Shown one piece after another: positions 1 through 6,807 of a stretch of 10,697 nt of DNA. The translations under genes were made by a program, and so were the position numbers. Source of the stretch: Paracoccaceae bacterium (lineage in GTDB: Bacteria > Pseudomonadota > Alphaproteobacteria > Rhodobacterales > Rhodobacteraceae). Under the pieces are notes generated by a model that had not been told where the DNA came from, searched no databases, and saw only the letters and a program-made list of their open reading frames with translations. The first letter of the stretch is position 1. Each line of letters starts with the position of its first letter. The stretch lies in assembly GCA_015485015.1 (NCBI GenBank), contig WFUK01000154.1, forward strand, positions 1-10,697, given 5' to 3'.

Positions 1-1
1 G

Positions 2-238
2 GATGCGCATTTGCAGGAATCCGATCTGGGCAACGGCCTGCGCTTCGAGGTGCCGCTCACCCGCGAGGCGATGGCGGATTACCTTGGCCTGACCATCGAG
101 ACCGTAAGCCGGCAATTCTCGGCCCTGAAAAAATCAGGGGTGATTATCATGGAAGACGCGCGCCATATAACGGTGCCGGATTATGTTCGGCTGCTCGATG
201 AGGCGTCCGATGATTCCGATGGCGGCTTTATCGCCTAA
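2..238 (+). CDS. fnrL: FNR/FnrL-type transcriptional regulator, C-terminal part (5' end outside window)
   Basis: This is the C-terminal 78 residues of a Crp/FNR-family regulator; the frame is open to the left edge, so the true start, the N-terminal Fe-S cysteines and the sensor domain lie outside the window. The visible part is the winged helix-turn-helix: VPLTREAMADYLGLTIETVS followed by RQFSALKKSG. The recognition helix carries E-T-V-S-R, the E-xx-SR signature of FNR proteins that read TTGAT half-sites. A perfect TTGAT-N4-ATCAA box lies 25 bp after the stop codon, in front of ccoN, so the regulator very probably controls the neighbouring oxidase operon under low oxygen. The tail is acidic (EASDDSDGG). 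Whether it binds an oxygen-labile cluster (FnrL) or is a cluster-less relative (FixK) cannot be decided from this fragment; the symbol fnrL is inferred from the adjacent ccoNOQP. Confidence 0.85.
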   Translation, partial: DAHLQESDLGNGLRFEVPLTREAMADYLGLTIETVSRQFSALKKSGVIIMEDARHITVPDYVRLLDEASDDSDGGFIA

Positions 239-262
239 TTTAGGTGTGAAATAGCGCCGCAC

Positions 263-276
263 TTGATGTGGATCAA
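263..276. promoter_or_regulatory. FNR box upstream of ccoN
   Basis: TTGATGTGGATCAA is a perfect inverted repeat matching the FNR/Anr consensus TTGAT-N4-ATCAA. Its centre (269.5) is 91 bp before the ccoN start. A class II site at -41.5 would put the transcription start near 311, but the best -10-like hexamer I see is CATAAT at 310-315, which would place the box nearer -52. Activation of ccoNOQP under low oxygen is the expected role by analogy with other Alphaproteobacteria. Confidence 0.85.
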
Positions 277-360
277 TGTTGTTTTAACCAACTTCAAGCA
301 CTAACCAAGCATAATAACGGGCGGAGTCTATCCGCCTGATTCTGAAATGAGGGCATTAAT

Positions 361-1968
361 ATGCAACATATGATCAAAGCGATTGTGCTTGGGGTAGTTA
401 TCCTCGCGGCCGCCATCGCCACCAATTTCGCAAGGGATCTGTCTTATCAGGTGCATGCGGTTATCATCATTCTGGTCGCGGGCTATCTGTTTACCCGCGA
501 AATTGGAAAAATCGGAAACAAACCCGTGCCAGCCGAAACCGGCTATATGGACGGGGTTGTGCGCGCGGGGGTGATCGCGACGGTATTTTGGGGCCTCGCC
601 GGCTTTACCGTTGGCGTCTGGATCGCTTTCCAGCTGGCCTATCCGGCATTGAACCTGAGCCAATATACCGACGGTTATCTGAATTTTGGCCGCTTGCGCC
701 CGCTTCACACCTCGGCTGTGATTTTTGCTTTTGGGGGCAATGCCCTGATCGCCACGTCGTTTTATGTGGTGCAGCGCACCTCGGCGGCGCGGCTTTTTGG
801 CGGTAATCTGGCGTGGTTTGTGTTTTGGGGCTATCAGCTTTTCATCGTTTTGGCGGCCACGGGCTATCTGCTCGGCTCGACCCAGTCAAAAGAATATGCC
901 GAGCCTGAATGGTATGTGGATATCTGGCTGACGATTGTCTGGGTGGCTTACCTCGTGGTATTTGCCGGCACGATCTATAAGCGCAAAGAGCCGCATATTT
1001 ATGTGGCGAACTGGTTTTACCTTGCCTTCATTCTGACCATCGCCATGCTGCATATCATCAACAACCTCTCGGTGCCGGTTTCGATCTTTGGCTCCAAGTC
1101 CGTATCGCTGTTTTCAGGCGTGCAGGATGCCATGGTGCAATGGTGGTATGGCCATAACGCGGTGGGCTTCTTCTTGACGGCGGGTTTCCTCGGGATGATG
1201 TATTACTTCGTGCCAAAACAGGCAGAGCGTCCGGTTTATTCCTATAAGCTTTCGATCGTTCACTTCTGGGCCTTGATCTTCCTCTATATCTGGGCTGGCC
1301 CGCACCACCTGCATTACACAGCGCTGCCCGATTGGGCGCAAACGCTGGGCATGGTGATGTCGATCATCCTCTGGATGCCTTCCTGGGGCGGCATGATCAA
1401 CGGTCTGATGACGCTCTCTGGCGCGTGGGATAAGCTGCGCACCGACCCTGTGCTTCGGATCATGGTTGTGTCTATTGCTTTTTATGGCATGTCGACCTTT
1501 GAAGGGCCGATGATGGCGATTAAAGCGGTGAACTCGCTTAGCCACTATACAGACTGGACTATTGGCCACGTGCATTCCGGTGCTTTGGGCTGGAACGGTA
1601 TGATCACCTTCGGCGCGATCTACTTCTTGACCCCGCGCCTATGGGGCCGCACCCGGCTTTACAGCCTGAAACTGGTGAATTACCATTTCTGGCTCGCGAC
1701 CATCGGCATCGTGCTTTATGCATCCTCGATGTGGGTTTCGGGCATCATGGAAGGCCTGATGTGGCGCGAAGTTGATGCACAAGGCTTCTTGGTAAATACC
1801 TTTGCCGATACCGTAGCTGCAAAATACCCATTGTTGGTCATTCGCGGGGTTGGTGGTTTGTTCTATCTGACCGGCGGGATCATCATGGCGGTCAATGTTT
1901 GGAAAACCATTGTGGGGGCAGGAGATGCCACGCCAAAAGAAACCTCTAGCGCGATCCCCGCAGAATAA
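361..1968 (+). CDS. ccoN: cbb3-type cytochrome c oxidase catalytic subunit I (CcoN)
   Basis: Catalytic subunit of the high-affinity cbb3 haem-copper oxidase, reducing O2 to water in the inner membrane while pumping protons. At 535 aa it has the length usual for alphaproteobacterial CcoN, with an extra N-terminal membrane helix (about residues 5-45) before the 12-helix core. Visible ligands: H116 (PLHTSAV, low-spin haem b), H265 (WYGHNAV, CuB), H315 and H316 (WAGPHHLHY, CuB), Y309 six residues earlier (the helix-VII tyrosine crosslinked to a CuB histidine in C-family oxidases), and H403/H405 (IGHVHSG, haem b3 and low-spin haem). The spacings agree with the Pseudomonas stutzeri structure (50 residues between CuB histidines, 88 to the haem pair). 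The start is supported by GAGGG about 8 bp upstream; a second ATG three codons later is an alternative. First gene of ccoNOQP, behind the FNR box. Confidence 0.97.
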   Translation: MQHMIKAIVLGVVILAAAIATNFARDLSYQVHAVIIILVAGYLFTREIGKIGNKPVPAETGYMDGVVRAGVIATVFWGLAGFTVGVWIAFQLAYPALNLSQYTDGYLNFGRLRPLHTSAVIFAFGGNALIATSFYVVQRTSAARLFGGNLAWFVFWGYQLFIVLAATGYLLGSTQSKEYAEPEWYVDIWLTIVWVAYLVVFAGTIYKRKEPHIYVANWFYLAFILTIAMLHIINNLSVPVSIFGSKSVSLFSGVQDAMVQWWYGHNAVGFFLTAGFLGMMYYFVPKQAERPVYSYKLSIVHFWALIFLYIWAGPHHLHYTALPDWAQTLGMVMSIILWMPSWGGMINGLMTLSGAWDKLRTDPVLRIMVVSIAFYGMSTFEGPMMAIKAVNSLSHYTDWTIGHVHSGALGWNGMITFGAIYFLTPRLWGRTRLYSLKLVNYHFWLATIGIVLYASSMWVSGIMEGLMWREVDAQGFLVNTFADTVAAKYPLLVIRGVGGLFYLTGGIIMAVNVWKTIVGAGDATPKETSSAIPAE

Positions 1969-1980
1969 GGAACCGAAACC

Positions 1981-2712
1981 ATGGGAATTCTAGACAAACA
2001 CGGCCCTATTGAACGTAGTGCCACTCTTCTGATGGTGCTCTCCCTTATTGTGGTGAGCATCGGCGGGCTGGTTGAAATCGTGCCTCTGTTTTATTTGCAA
2101 AACACCATCGAGGATGTGGAGGGCATGCGGGTATATACCCCGCTGGAGCTTTCGGGACGCGATATCTATATCCGCGAGGGCTGCTATGTGTGCCACAGCC
2201 AGATGATCCGGCCCCTGCGGGACGAGGTCGAACGCTACGGCAATTATTCACTGGCGGCGGAGAGCCAATACGACCATCCGTTCCAGTGGGGCTCCAAGCG
2301 CACCGGGCCTGATCTGGCCCGCGTGGGTGGCCGTTATTCAGATGCATGGCATGTGGATCATTTGGTCGATCCGCGCTCGGTGGTGCCTGAATCCATCATG
2401 CCTTCTTATGCATTCCTGGCCAAGCGGAAGCTCGATATCGAATTCATCGAAGACCGTATCCGTGCGGACCAGATGGTAGGTGTGCCTTATAGCCAGGAAA
2501 TGTATGACAATGCAGCGGTTGATCTGGAAGCCCAGCTTGACCCCTATTCAGACGGCATTGACGGGCTGTTCGAGCGCTATGGTGAAAACGTAGCGGCGCG
2601 CAATTTCGATGGCCAGCCAGAGCTGACCGAAATGGATGCGCTGATCGCTTATCTACAAGTGTTGGGCACGATGGTGGATTTCTCTACCTTCACCCCCGAC
2701 GATAGCCGCTAG
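1981..2712 (+). CDS. ccoO: cbb3-type cytochrome c oxidase subunit II, monohaem (CcoO)
   Basis: Membrane-anchored monohaem cytochrome c subunit of the cbb3 oxidase; it passes electrons from CcoP to CcoN. The 243-aa protein has one N-terminal transmembrane helix (about residues 14-38) followed by a periplasmic cytochrome c domain. The haem c site is C68-Y-V-C71-H72 in the family-typical context [18 protein letters not shown], and M140 (SIMPSY) is the expected distal axial ligand. Length matches the family. An AAGGA ribosome-binding site sits just after the ccoN stop codon, and the gap to ccoN is 12 bp, so the two are co-transcribed. The stop codon overlaps the AGGAGG ribosome-binding site of ccoQ. 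Confidence 0.97.
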   Translation: MGILDKHGPIERSATLLMVLSLIVVSIGGLVEIVPLFYLQNTIEDVEGMRVYTPLELSGRDIYIREGCYVCHSQMIRPLRDEVERYGNYSLAAESQYDHPFQWGSKRTGPDLARVGGRYSDAWHVDHLVDPRSVVPESIMPSYAFLAKRKLDIEFIEDRIRADQMVGVPYSQEMYDNAAVDLEAQLDPYSDGIDGLFERYGENVAARNFDGQPELTEMDALIAYLQVLGTMVDFSTFTPDDSR

Positions 2713-2721
2713 GAGGGCACA

Positions 2722-2901
2722 ATGGGAACTCTATGGGAACAAGTGCTGGCAAACTGGTTTTTGCTGACAATGTTTACGATGTTTGTCGGCATTATCTTCT
2801 TTGCCTTCCGGCCAAGCGCCAAAGAGCAATATGAACAACTGCGCAGCCTGCCGCTGCGCGATGACGATGTCTTGCATGTAGACGAGTCGGGAGAGAAATA
2901 A
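2722..2901 (+). CDS. ccoQ: cbb3-type oxidase small subunit CcoQ
   Basis: A 59-aa protein starting MGTLWEQVLANWFLLTMFTM and ending VLHVDESGEK. One hydrophobic helix (about residues 12-29) is followed by F-R-P-S-A-K, the usual CcoQ boundary (FxP then a basic cytoplasmic stretch), and an acidic tail. CcoQ is not catalytic; in other bacteria it stabilises the complex or protects it and takes part in redox signalling. The start has a very strong AGGAGGG ribosome-binding site 4-5 bp upstream. The stop codon TAA overlaps the ATG of ccoP by one base (TAATG), which implies translational coupling. Identification rests on position between ccoO and ccoP plus the single-helix architecture; sequence conservation in this family is low. 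Confidence 0.92.
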   Translation: MGTLWEQVLANWFLLTMFTMFVGIIFFAFRPSAKEQYEQLRSLPLRDDDVLHVDESGEK

Positions 2902-3755
2902 TGGCTAAAAAACCTGAAAAAAAGCAAGTCGAAACCACCGGCCACTCTTGGGACGGGATCGAGGAATATAACAACCCGCTGCCGCGCTGGTGGTTGATCA
3001 CGACCTATCTCACGATCATCTGGGGCATTGGCTATGTGATTGCCTATCCGGCAATTCCGCTGATCAATGGCGCTACACCGGGCGTGCTTGGCTATTCGTC
3101 CCGCGCCGAGGTGCAAGCGGATATTGACGAGGTGAATGCCCGAAATGCACCTTTGGTGGCGCGGGTAAACGAGCTGGAACTGGCCGCGATTGCCGGTGAC
3201 GAAGAGGTGGGCAGCTTTGCGATCAATGGTGGTCGTGCAGTATTCCAGACCTTCTGCTCCCAGTGCCACGGCTCTGGTGCGGCGGGCGCGCCGGGCTACC
3301 CGAACCTGCTGGATAATGACTGGCTCTGGGGCGGCTCGGTCGAGGATATTCACGAGACCATTTCGGTCGGTATCCGCTCCGAGGCCAATCTCGATACCCG
3401 CTTTTCGCAAATGCCGGCTTTTGGCGAATTCCTCTCGAAAGAGGAAATCGGCACGCTGGCGCAAGAAGTGTCGGCCTTCTCGGGCATTAACGGCGCGGAA
3501 TCTACCGAAGACGGGGCGCTGCTATTTGCCGATAATTGCAGCTCGTGTCACGCGGTGGATGGCACCGGAGACCGCTTTCAGGGCGCGCCAAATCTGACCG
3601 ATGCGATCTGGCTATATGGTAGCGATATGGCGACGCTGAACGAAACCATTTCGGAAGCCCGCTTTGGCGTGATGCCGGCATGGTCTGGCCGCCTGTCCGA
3701 AAGCCAAATCCGGCAGGCTTCTGTGTATATCCACTCTTTGGGTGGTGGCGAATAG
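2901..3755 (+). CDS. ccoP: cbb3-type cytochrome c oxidase subunit III, dihaem (CcoP)
   Basis: Dihaem cytochrome c subunit, the entry point for electrons from soluble cytochrome c. In the 284-aa protein a short cytoplasmic N-terminus (HSWDGIEEYNNPLPRWW, the conserved CcoP N-terminal motif) precedes one transmembrane helix (about 32-55), a linker with a coiled stretch (about 68-100), then two cytochrome c domains. Haem sites are C119-S-Q-C122-H123 and C213-S-S-C216-H217, with axial methionines M171 (QMPAF) and M258 (VMPAW). Length and motif order are normal for alphaproteobacterial CcoP. The ATG overlaps the ccoQ stop codon. It is the last gene of the oxidase operon and is followed by a strong terminator; the ccoGHIS assembly genes are not next to it, so they must lie elsewhere. 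Confidence 0.97.
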   Translation: MAKKPEKKQVETTGHSWDGIEEYNNPLPRWWLITTYLTIIWGIGYVIAYPAIPLINGATPGVLGYSSRAEVQADIDEVNARNAPLVARVNELELAAIAGDEEVGSFAINGGRAVFQTFCSQCHGSGAAGAPGYPNLLDNDWLWGGSVEDIHETISVGIRSEANLDTRFSQMPAFGEFLSKEEIGTLAQEVSAFSGINGAESTEDGALLFADNCSSCHAVDGTGDRFQGAPNLTDAIWLYGSDMATLNETISEARFGVMPAWSGRLSESQIRQASVYIHSLGGGE

Positions 3756-3781
3756 GCTTCGTAAGGCAGCTTGAAACAATA

Positions 3782-3809
3782 AAAAACCCGGCTGCGAGGC
3801 CGGGTTTTT
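3782..3809. terminator. Bidirectional intrinsic terminator between ccoP and cysG
   Basis: A-tract, CCCGGC (3787-3792), six-base loop, GCCGGG (3799-3804), T-tract of five. The A and T tracts can pair too, so the hairpin works from either strand: it ends the ccoNOQP transcript on the plus strand and the cysG transcript arriving from the right on the minus strand. It fills most of the 76-bp gap between the convergent genes; I see nothing else there. Confidence 0.93.
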
Positions 3810-3831
3810 GTGTCTGTATCGCGGCGTTGGC

Positions 3832-5271
3832 CTAAAGGCTATCCTTGGCCTGCAACGACATTTGGTGGCTATCCTTATCGCTATCGGCAAACCATTTCAG
3901 CTCGTCGCGCAGGGAAACCACCGAGCCGATGATGATAAGCGCCGGACCTTTGATACCGGATTCAACCACACGATCCGCGATATTGCCAAGATCGCCGGTA
4001 ACCACCCGCTGCGAGGTGCGGGTGCCGTTATCCACCACGGCGGCAGGGGTGGTGCGATCCAGCCCGCGCTTGATGAATTGCTCGGATAGAATACCAACCG
4101 AGCCAAGCCCCATATAAACCACCACGGTTTGATCGGGCCGCACGAGGCGCTCCCAGTCGAGATCCAGAATCCCTTCGCGGCCATGGGCGGTGATCAGCAC
4201 GCAGGATTGCGCGTGGTCGCGATGGGTCAGCGGGATGCCGGCATAAGAGGCGCAGCCCGAAGCGGCGGTAATGCCGGGGATCACCTGAAACGGAATTTTA
4301 TGCTTTGCCAGCAGCTCCAGCTCCTCGCCACCACGGCCAAAGATAAACGGATCACCACCCTTGAGGCGCAGCACCCGCTTGCCTTGCTGGGCCAGCTCCA
4401 CCATCAGCTCGGAAATTTCCTCTTGCACCATGGCGTGCTGCTGCGGGGCTTTGCCCACGTATACCCGCTCGGCGTCGCGGCGCACGAGGGTCATGATTTC
4501 ATCCGATACCAAGCGGTCAAACAGCACCACATCGGCGCGCTGCATGATGTGAAGCGCGCGAAAAGTAAGCAGGTCCGGGTCTCCGGGACCAGCGCCCACC
4601 AGGAATACTTCGCCGATTTGCGCGGATTTTGCGCCAGTGACAGCCGCGTCGAGATCCTCAAGCAGGCGGGCCGAGGCTTTTGTCTCGTCGCCAGCTAAAA
4701 AATGGTCGCCCACTTGGCCCTCAATGGTGTTTTCCCAAAAGCGACGACGGGATTCGGTGGTGGTCAGCTTGGCCATCACCGTTTCACGAAACCCGCCGAC
4801 AAAAGCCGCGAGGCGACCATAGGCGGCGGGTAGCATCACCTCGATCCGCGCGCGCAGGATGCGGGCGATCACGGGCGCATTGCCGCCCGAGGAAATCGCC
4901 ACCACCAAAGGCGAACGATCCACCACGCTCGGGGTGATGAAATCACAATATTTGGTCACATCGGCCACATTGACCAGCACCTTGGCGGCCTTGGCCATTT
5001 CATAAAGCCGCTGGTCGCGCGCCCCGATCTCGGAAGCGCCATAAGCCACCACGCAATCCTCGAAATCCGCTGGCTCGGGGGCGCGCAGATGATGCACCAC
5101 GCGGGGATGCTCGCGCAATGTGCGGAATTCATCTGACATATTGGGGCAGAAAACATGCACAATCGCACCGGCAGAAAGCGCGCGCTCCACGCGGCGGGCG
5201 GCGGGGGTATTGCCGCCATCTACCAGCACTTTTTTGCCTTTAACATCGAGGAATATAGGAAGGTGGTCCAT
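3832..5271 (-). CDS. cysG: Siroheme synthase CysG (uroporphyrinogen-III methyltransferase / precorrin-2 dehydrogenase / ferrochelatase) with altered NAD motif
   Basis: Two-domain siroheme synthase, 479 aa from the ATG at 5271 (start MDHLPIFLD, exactly where Salmonella CysG begins; an in-frame TTG at 5286 would add five residues but matches nothing in the family). The C-terminal domain (about 220-479) is a complete SAM uroporphyrinogen-III methyltransferase: GAGPGD at 226-231, D252 in FDRLVSD, RLKGGDPFIFGRGGEE from 302, YMGL further on. The N-terminal domain (1-215) keeps the catalytic aspartate D104 (NVAD) and S128 (AISSGG). However, the dinucleotide-binding loop, VGGGDVA in Salmonella, reads DGGNTPA here, with N21 in place of the third glycine, and the usual ATDDD stretch is replaced by YGASEIGARD. 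Siroheme is the prosthetic group of DsrAB, encoded divergently. CysG is the last gene of the leftward operon, 36 bp after the 70-aa gene, with only a weak ribosome-binding site, and ends at the shared terminator. Whether the dehydrogenase step works normally is open. Confidence 0.93.
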   Translation of the reverse strand: MDHLPIFLDVKGKKVLVDGGNTPAARRVERALSAGAIVHVFCPNMSDEFRTLREHPRVVHHLRAPEPADFEDCVVAYGASEIGARDQRLYEMAKAAKVLVNVADVTKYCDFITPSVVDRSPLVVAISSGGNAPVIARILRARIEVMLPAAYGRLAAFVGGFRETVMAKLTTTESRRRFWENTIEGQVGDHFLAGDETKASARLLEDLDAAVTGAKSAQIGEVFLVGAGPGDPDLLTFRALHIMQRADVVLFDRLVSDEIMTLVRRDAERVYVGKAPQQHAMVQEEISELMVELAQQGKRVLRLKGGDPFIFGRGGEELELLAKHKIPFQVIPGITAASGCASYAGIPLTHRDHAQSCVLITAHGREGILDLDWERLVRPDQTVVVYMGLGSVGILSEQFIKRGLDRTTPAAVVDNGTRTSQRVVTGDLGNIADRVVESGIKGPALIIIGSVVSLRDELKWFADSDKDSHQMSLQAKDSL

Positions 5272-5307
5272 ATCTGGCGCTTTCAATACTACTTAATAGG
5301 GGCGGTT

Positions 5308-5520
5308 TTACGCGCCTTGTTTTGTCGCCCAAGCCAGCATTTGCTGCCCCATGGCTTTGGCTTGCTCGGGACCGATATCGACAGCGGTAATCCGGTGGCC
5401 TTCGCGGATGGTCAGGCGCAAAAGATGCATGCCGCTTTCGTATTCGTGATCGTGCAAGCTGGCCTTGCGGGTGTAAGGCAGCTCGTAATTCTCGATCAGG
5501 GTCATGTCCTCAATCCCCAT
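5308..5520 (-). CDS. Conserved-looking small protein of unknown function (about 70 aa) between the 66-aa gene and cysG
   Basis: I do not recognise this protein with confidence. It is 70 aa from the ATG at 5520, or 65 aa from a second ATG at 5505 (MTLIENYELPYTRK). The first start overlaps the end of the upstream 66-aa gene by 11 bp; the second leaves four bases. Each has a GGGG stretch about 8 bp upstream, so the start is undecided. The pattern is strand-rich in the first two thirds (MHLLRLTIREGHRITAVDIG) and one helix at the end (PEQAKAMGQQMLAWATKQ). There are no cysteines, no signal peptide and no membrane segment, so it should be soluble and cytoplasmic; it contains H-D-H-E at residues 23-26 (70-aa numbering), which could bind a metal but proves nothing. 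Tight packing inside a cysG-containing operon facing dsrA argues that it is a real gene with a role tied to siroheme or sulfur oxidation. Confidence 0.8.
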   Translation of the reverse strand: MGIEDMTLIENYELPYTRKASLHDHEYESGMHLLRLTIREGHRITAVDIGPEQAKAMGQQMLAWATKQGA

Positions 5521-5710
5521 AATGGATACCCCGGGTAAAGGCGGCTTCCAATATCCACTCCCATTTTTTCGGGGTGTTTTTATAATCCGGCTTCACATCG
5601 AATTCGATAAACATTTCCCCCGATTCGCCCGCATGGGCCACGAGGCGCTCCAACTCTTTGAAATCAGTCACATCGGGGTGGCTGATGATCAGGTCACTTA
5701 GCTTGGCCAT
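5510..5710 (-). CDS. Small protein of unknown function (66 aa) in the TauD-like/cysG operon
   Basis: I do not recognise this protein. It has 66 residues, starting MAKLSDLIISHPDVTDF and ending AAFTRGIHYGD. It is soluble: no membrane segment, no signal peptide and no cysteine. Predicted layout is a helix (ELERLVAHAGES), a strand (GEMFIEFDV), then an aromatic-rich helix (PKKWEWILEAAFTRG). The start is well supported: an AAGGA ribosome-binding site that overlaps the TAA of the upstream dioxygenase gene lies 8 bp before the ATG, and the intergenic gap is only 10 bp, so the two are translated from one message. Its 3' end overlaps the first possible start of the next gene by 11 bp. Operon membership with a dioxygenase and cysG, opposite dsrA, suggests an accessory role in sulfur metabolism, but no function can be assigned from sequence. 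Confidence 0.82.
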   Translation of the reverse strand: MAKLSDLIISHPDVTDFKELERLVAHAGESGEMFIEFDVKPDYKNTPKKWEWILEAAFTRGIHYGD

Positions 5711-5720
5711 GATATTGTCC

Positions 5721-6638
5721 TTATAATCTGTTGTGAAACCGGATGCGGTAAAGCATGCGCTGGCTCGCGCCGATATCGGCATTTGGATCAAACGCGGTCC
5801 GGTTATGCAAGGTGTTGTTGTTGAGTATACCCTGACCGGGCTGCAAAGTAAGAGTGTGCAGATAGTCGCGCTCTGCTTCCAGCAGCTCTTGCAGCAAGGC
5901 GGCGGCTTTTTGGGTGGCCTCGTTCTTCCAGCTGATCGAGCGGGTGCGGGCGGTGTAGCGCATGATGAGCCGGCCATCCTCGATGAAAAACACCGGCCCG
6001 ATACTGACCGGGCGCACGGTGCCATCGGCCTCGGGGCTTTCGGGGATGGTCATGGCTTGCGCGTCCATCAGCAGAGCCACGGCCTCGGGGTTGGCATCTC
6101 GCAGGCGGATATAGGCGATCTCGTTATCGATGATCTGGCTCTGGCCGCCAATATCGGCTTGGCGCACACAATGCAGCACAAAGGCGCGGATGGTGTCGGC
6201 TTCGCTGTTATAATAGCCGTCGGTGTGCCAGTTCATGGCTTTGCGCGAATAGGGGATGAAGCCGCGCTGATGCTCGGCCATGGAGACCTTGAGCGCCACC
6301 ACGCCGTTATTCCCCGCCGAGCGGTGAGCTTCGGCGATGCGCAGCCCGAAAGCATCGGTAAAGCGGCGCAGCTCGGCTCCGACCTCATCCTCGTCGGCAC
6401 TAAAGCGGCGGGCTTGATATATCGCAAAGTTTGATTCGGAAACCTGCGCCAGAATCGCTTTTTTCTCTGATTCCACGGGCTGCGACAGATCGCCCACCTG
6501 AATCACCGGCACCGCCCCCGCGCGCGGCGACATTGCCAATTTGCTGCGGCGCCACGCCGCATAGGCCTCGGGATTTTCCAAATCGAATGCTTTGTGTAAT
6601 TGCGACAAATCGACCCCGTTTTTTGTGTCCATGATCAT
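5721..6638 (-). CDS. TauD/TfdA-family Fe(II)/2-oxoglutarate-dependent dioxygenase
   Basis: A 305-aa protein with the double-stranded beta-helix of the TauD/TfdA (including gamma-butyrobetaine dioxygenase) superfamily. The iron facial triad is visible: H138-x-D140 in NWHTDGYYN and distal H278 in NNNTLHNRTAF. The 2-oxoglutarate-binding arginine is R294 or R298 (QRMLYRIRF). Family members hydroxylate a substrate while turning 2-oxoglutarate and O2 into succinate and CO2; TauD itself releases sulfite from taurine. The substrate here is unknown. It could be a sulfonate, which would feed sulfite metabolism next to dsr, or something quite different. An N-terminal region of about 70 residues precedes the core. 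The start at 6638 has AAGG five bases upstream; an ATG two codons later (6632) is equally possible. It is the first gene of the leftward operon (10 bp to the 66-aa gene) and faces dsrA across a 258-bp promoter region. It should be called a TauD-like protein, not taurine dioxygenase. Confidence 0.9.
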   Translation of the reverse strand: MIMDTKNGVDLSQLHKAFDLENPEAYAAWRRSKLAMSPRAGAVPVIQVGDLSQPVESEKKAILAQVSESNFAIYQARRFSADEDEVGAELRRFTDAFGLRIAEAHRSAGNNGVVALKVSMAEHQRGFIPYSRKAMNWHTDGYYNSEADTIRAFVLHCVRQADIGGQSQIIDNEIAYIRLRDANPEAVALLMDAQAMTIPESPEADGTVRPVSIGPVFFIEDGRLIMRYTARTRSISWKNEATQKAAALLQELLEAERDYLHTLTLQPGQGILNNNTLHNRTAFDPNADIGASQRMLYRIRFHNRL

Positions 6639-6693
6639 TTTTTCCTTATATAACAGTAAATAAGCAAGTGTATCCTATAGTTTTTCTATGTAT

Positions 6694-6704
6694 GCCTTAA
6701 AGGC
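6694..6704. repeat. Perfect dyad GCCTT-A-AAGGC, candidate operator
   Basis: GCCTTAAAGGC is an 11-bp inverted repeat around a central A, located 56 bp upstream of the TauD-like gene start, near where the leftward promoter should be. A second dyad with the same CCTT/AAGG outer arms lies about 100 bp away on the dsrA side (6793-6807). A regulator-binding role is inference only. Confidence 0.35.
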
Positions 6705-6792
6705 GGCTGATCTTTTGCTTTACATTCCATTATTGAAATATATAGATTTGAAGCAGAGACATGCAAATGGTTTTCGAGAGCCTCTATAATTG

Positions 6793-6807
6793 CCTTTATT
6801 ATTAAGG
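6793..6807. repeat. Imperfect dyad CCTTTATTATTAAGG overlapping the putative dsrA promoter
   Basis: A 15-bp inverted repeat with one mismatched pair (CCTTtAT-T-ATtAAGG). It overlaps the end of the putative -35 hexamer and lies within the spacer of the proposed dsrA promoter, a classic repressor position. It shares the CCTT/AAGG arms with the dyad at 6694-6704. Function is not established. Confidence 0.35.

Noticed and set aside
2709..3464. A 251-codon open frame on the minus strand opposite ccoQ and ccoP
   Set aside because: Overlaps two clear cbb3 oxidase genes; composition is arginine-rich and atypical of a real protein.
3782..3809. Possible attachment site or small RNA between ccoP and cysG
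   Set aside because: The hairpin with flanking A and T tracts is fully explained as a bidirectional terminator between convergent genes.
5272..5286. TTG start for CysG five codons upstream
   Set aside because: The protein from the ATG at 5271 begins MDHLPIFLD, the same N-terminus as known CysG proteins.
6732..6751. TTGAAATATATAGATTTGAA as an FNR-like box in front of dsrA
   Set aside because: The two TTGAA units are direct, not inverted, and the spacing does not fit an FNR site.
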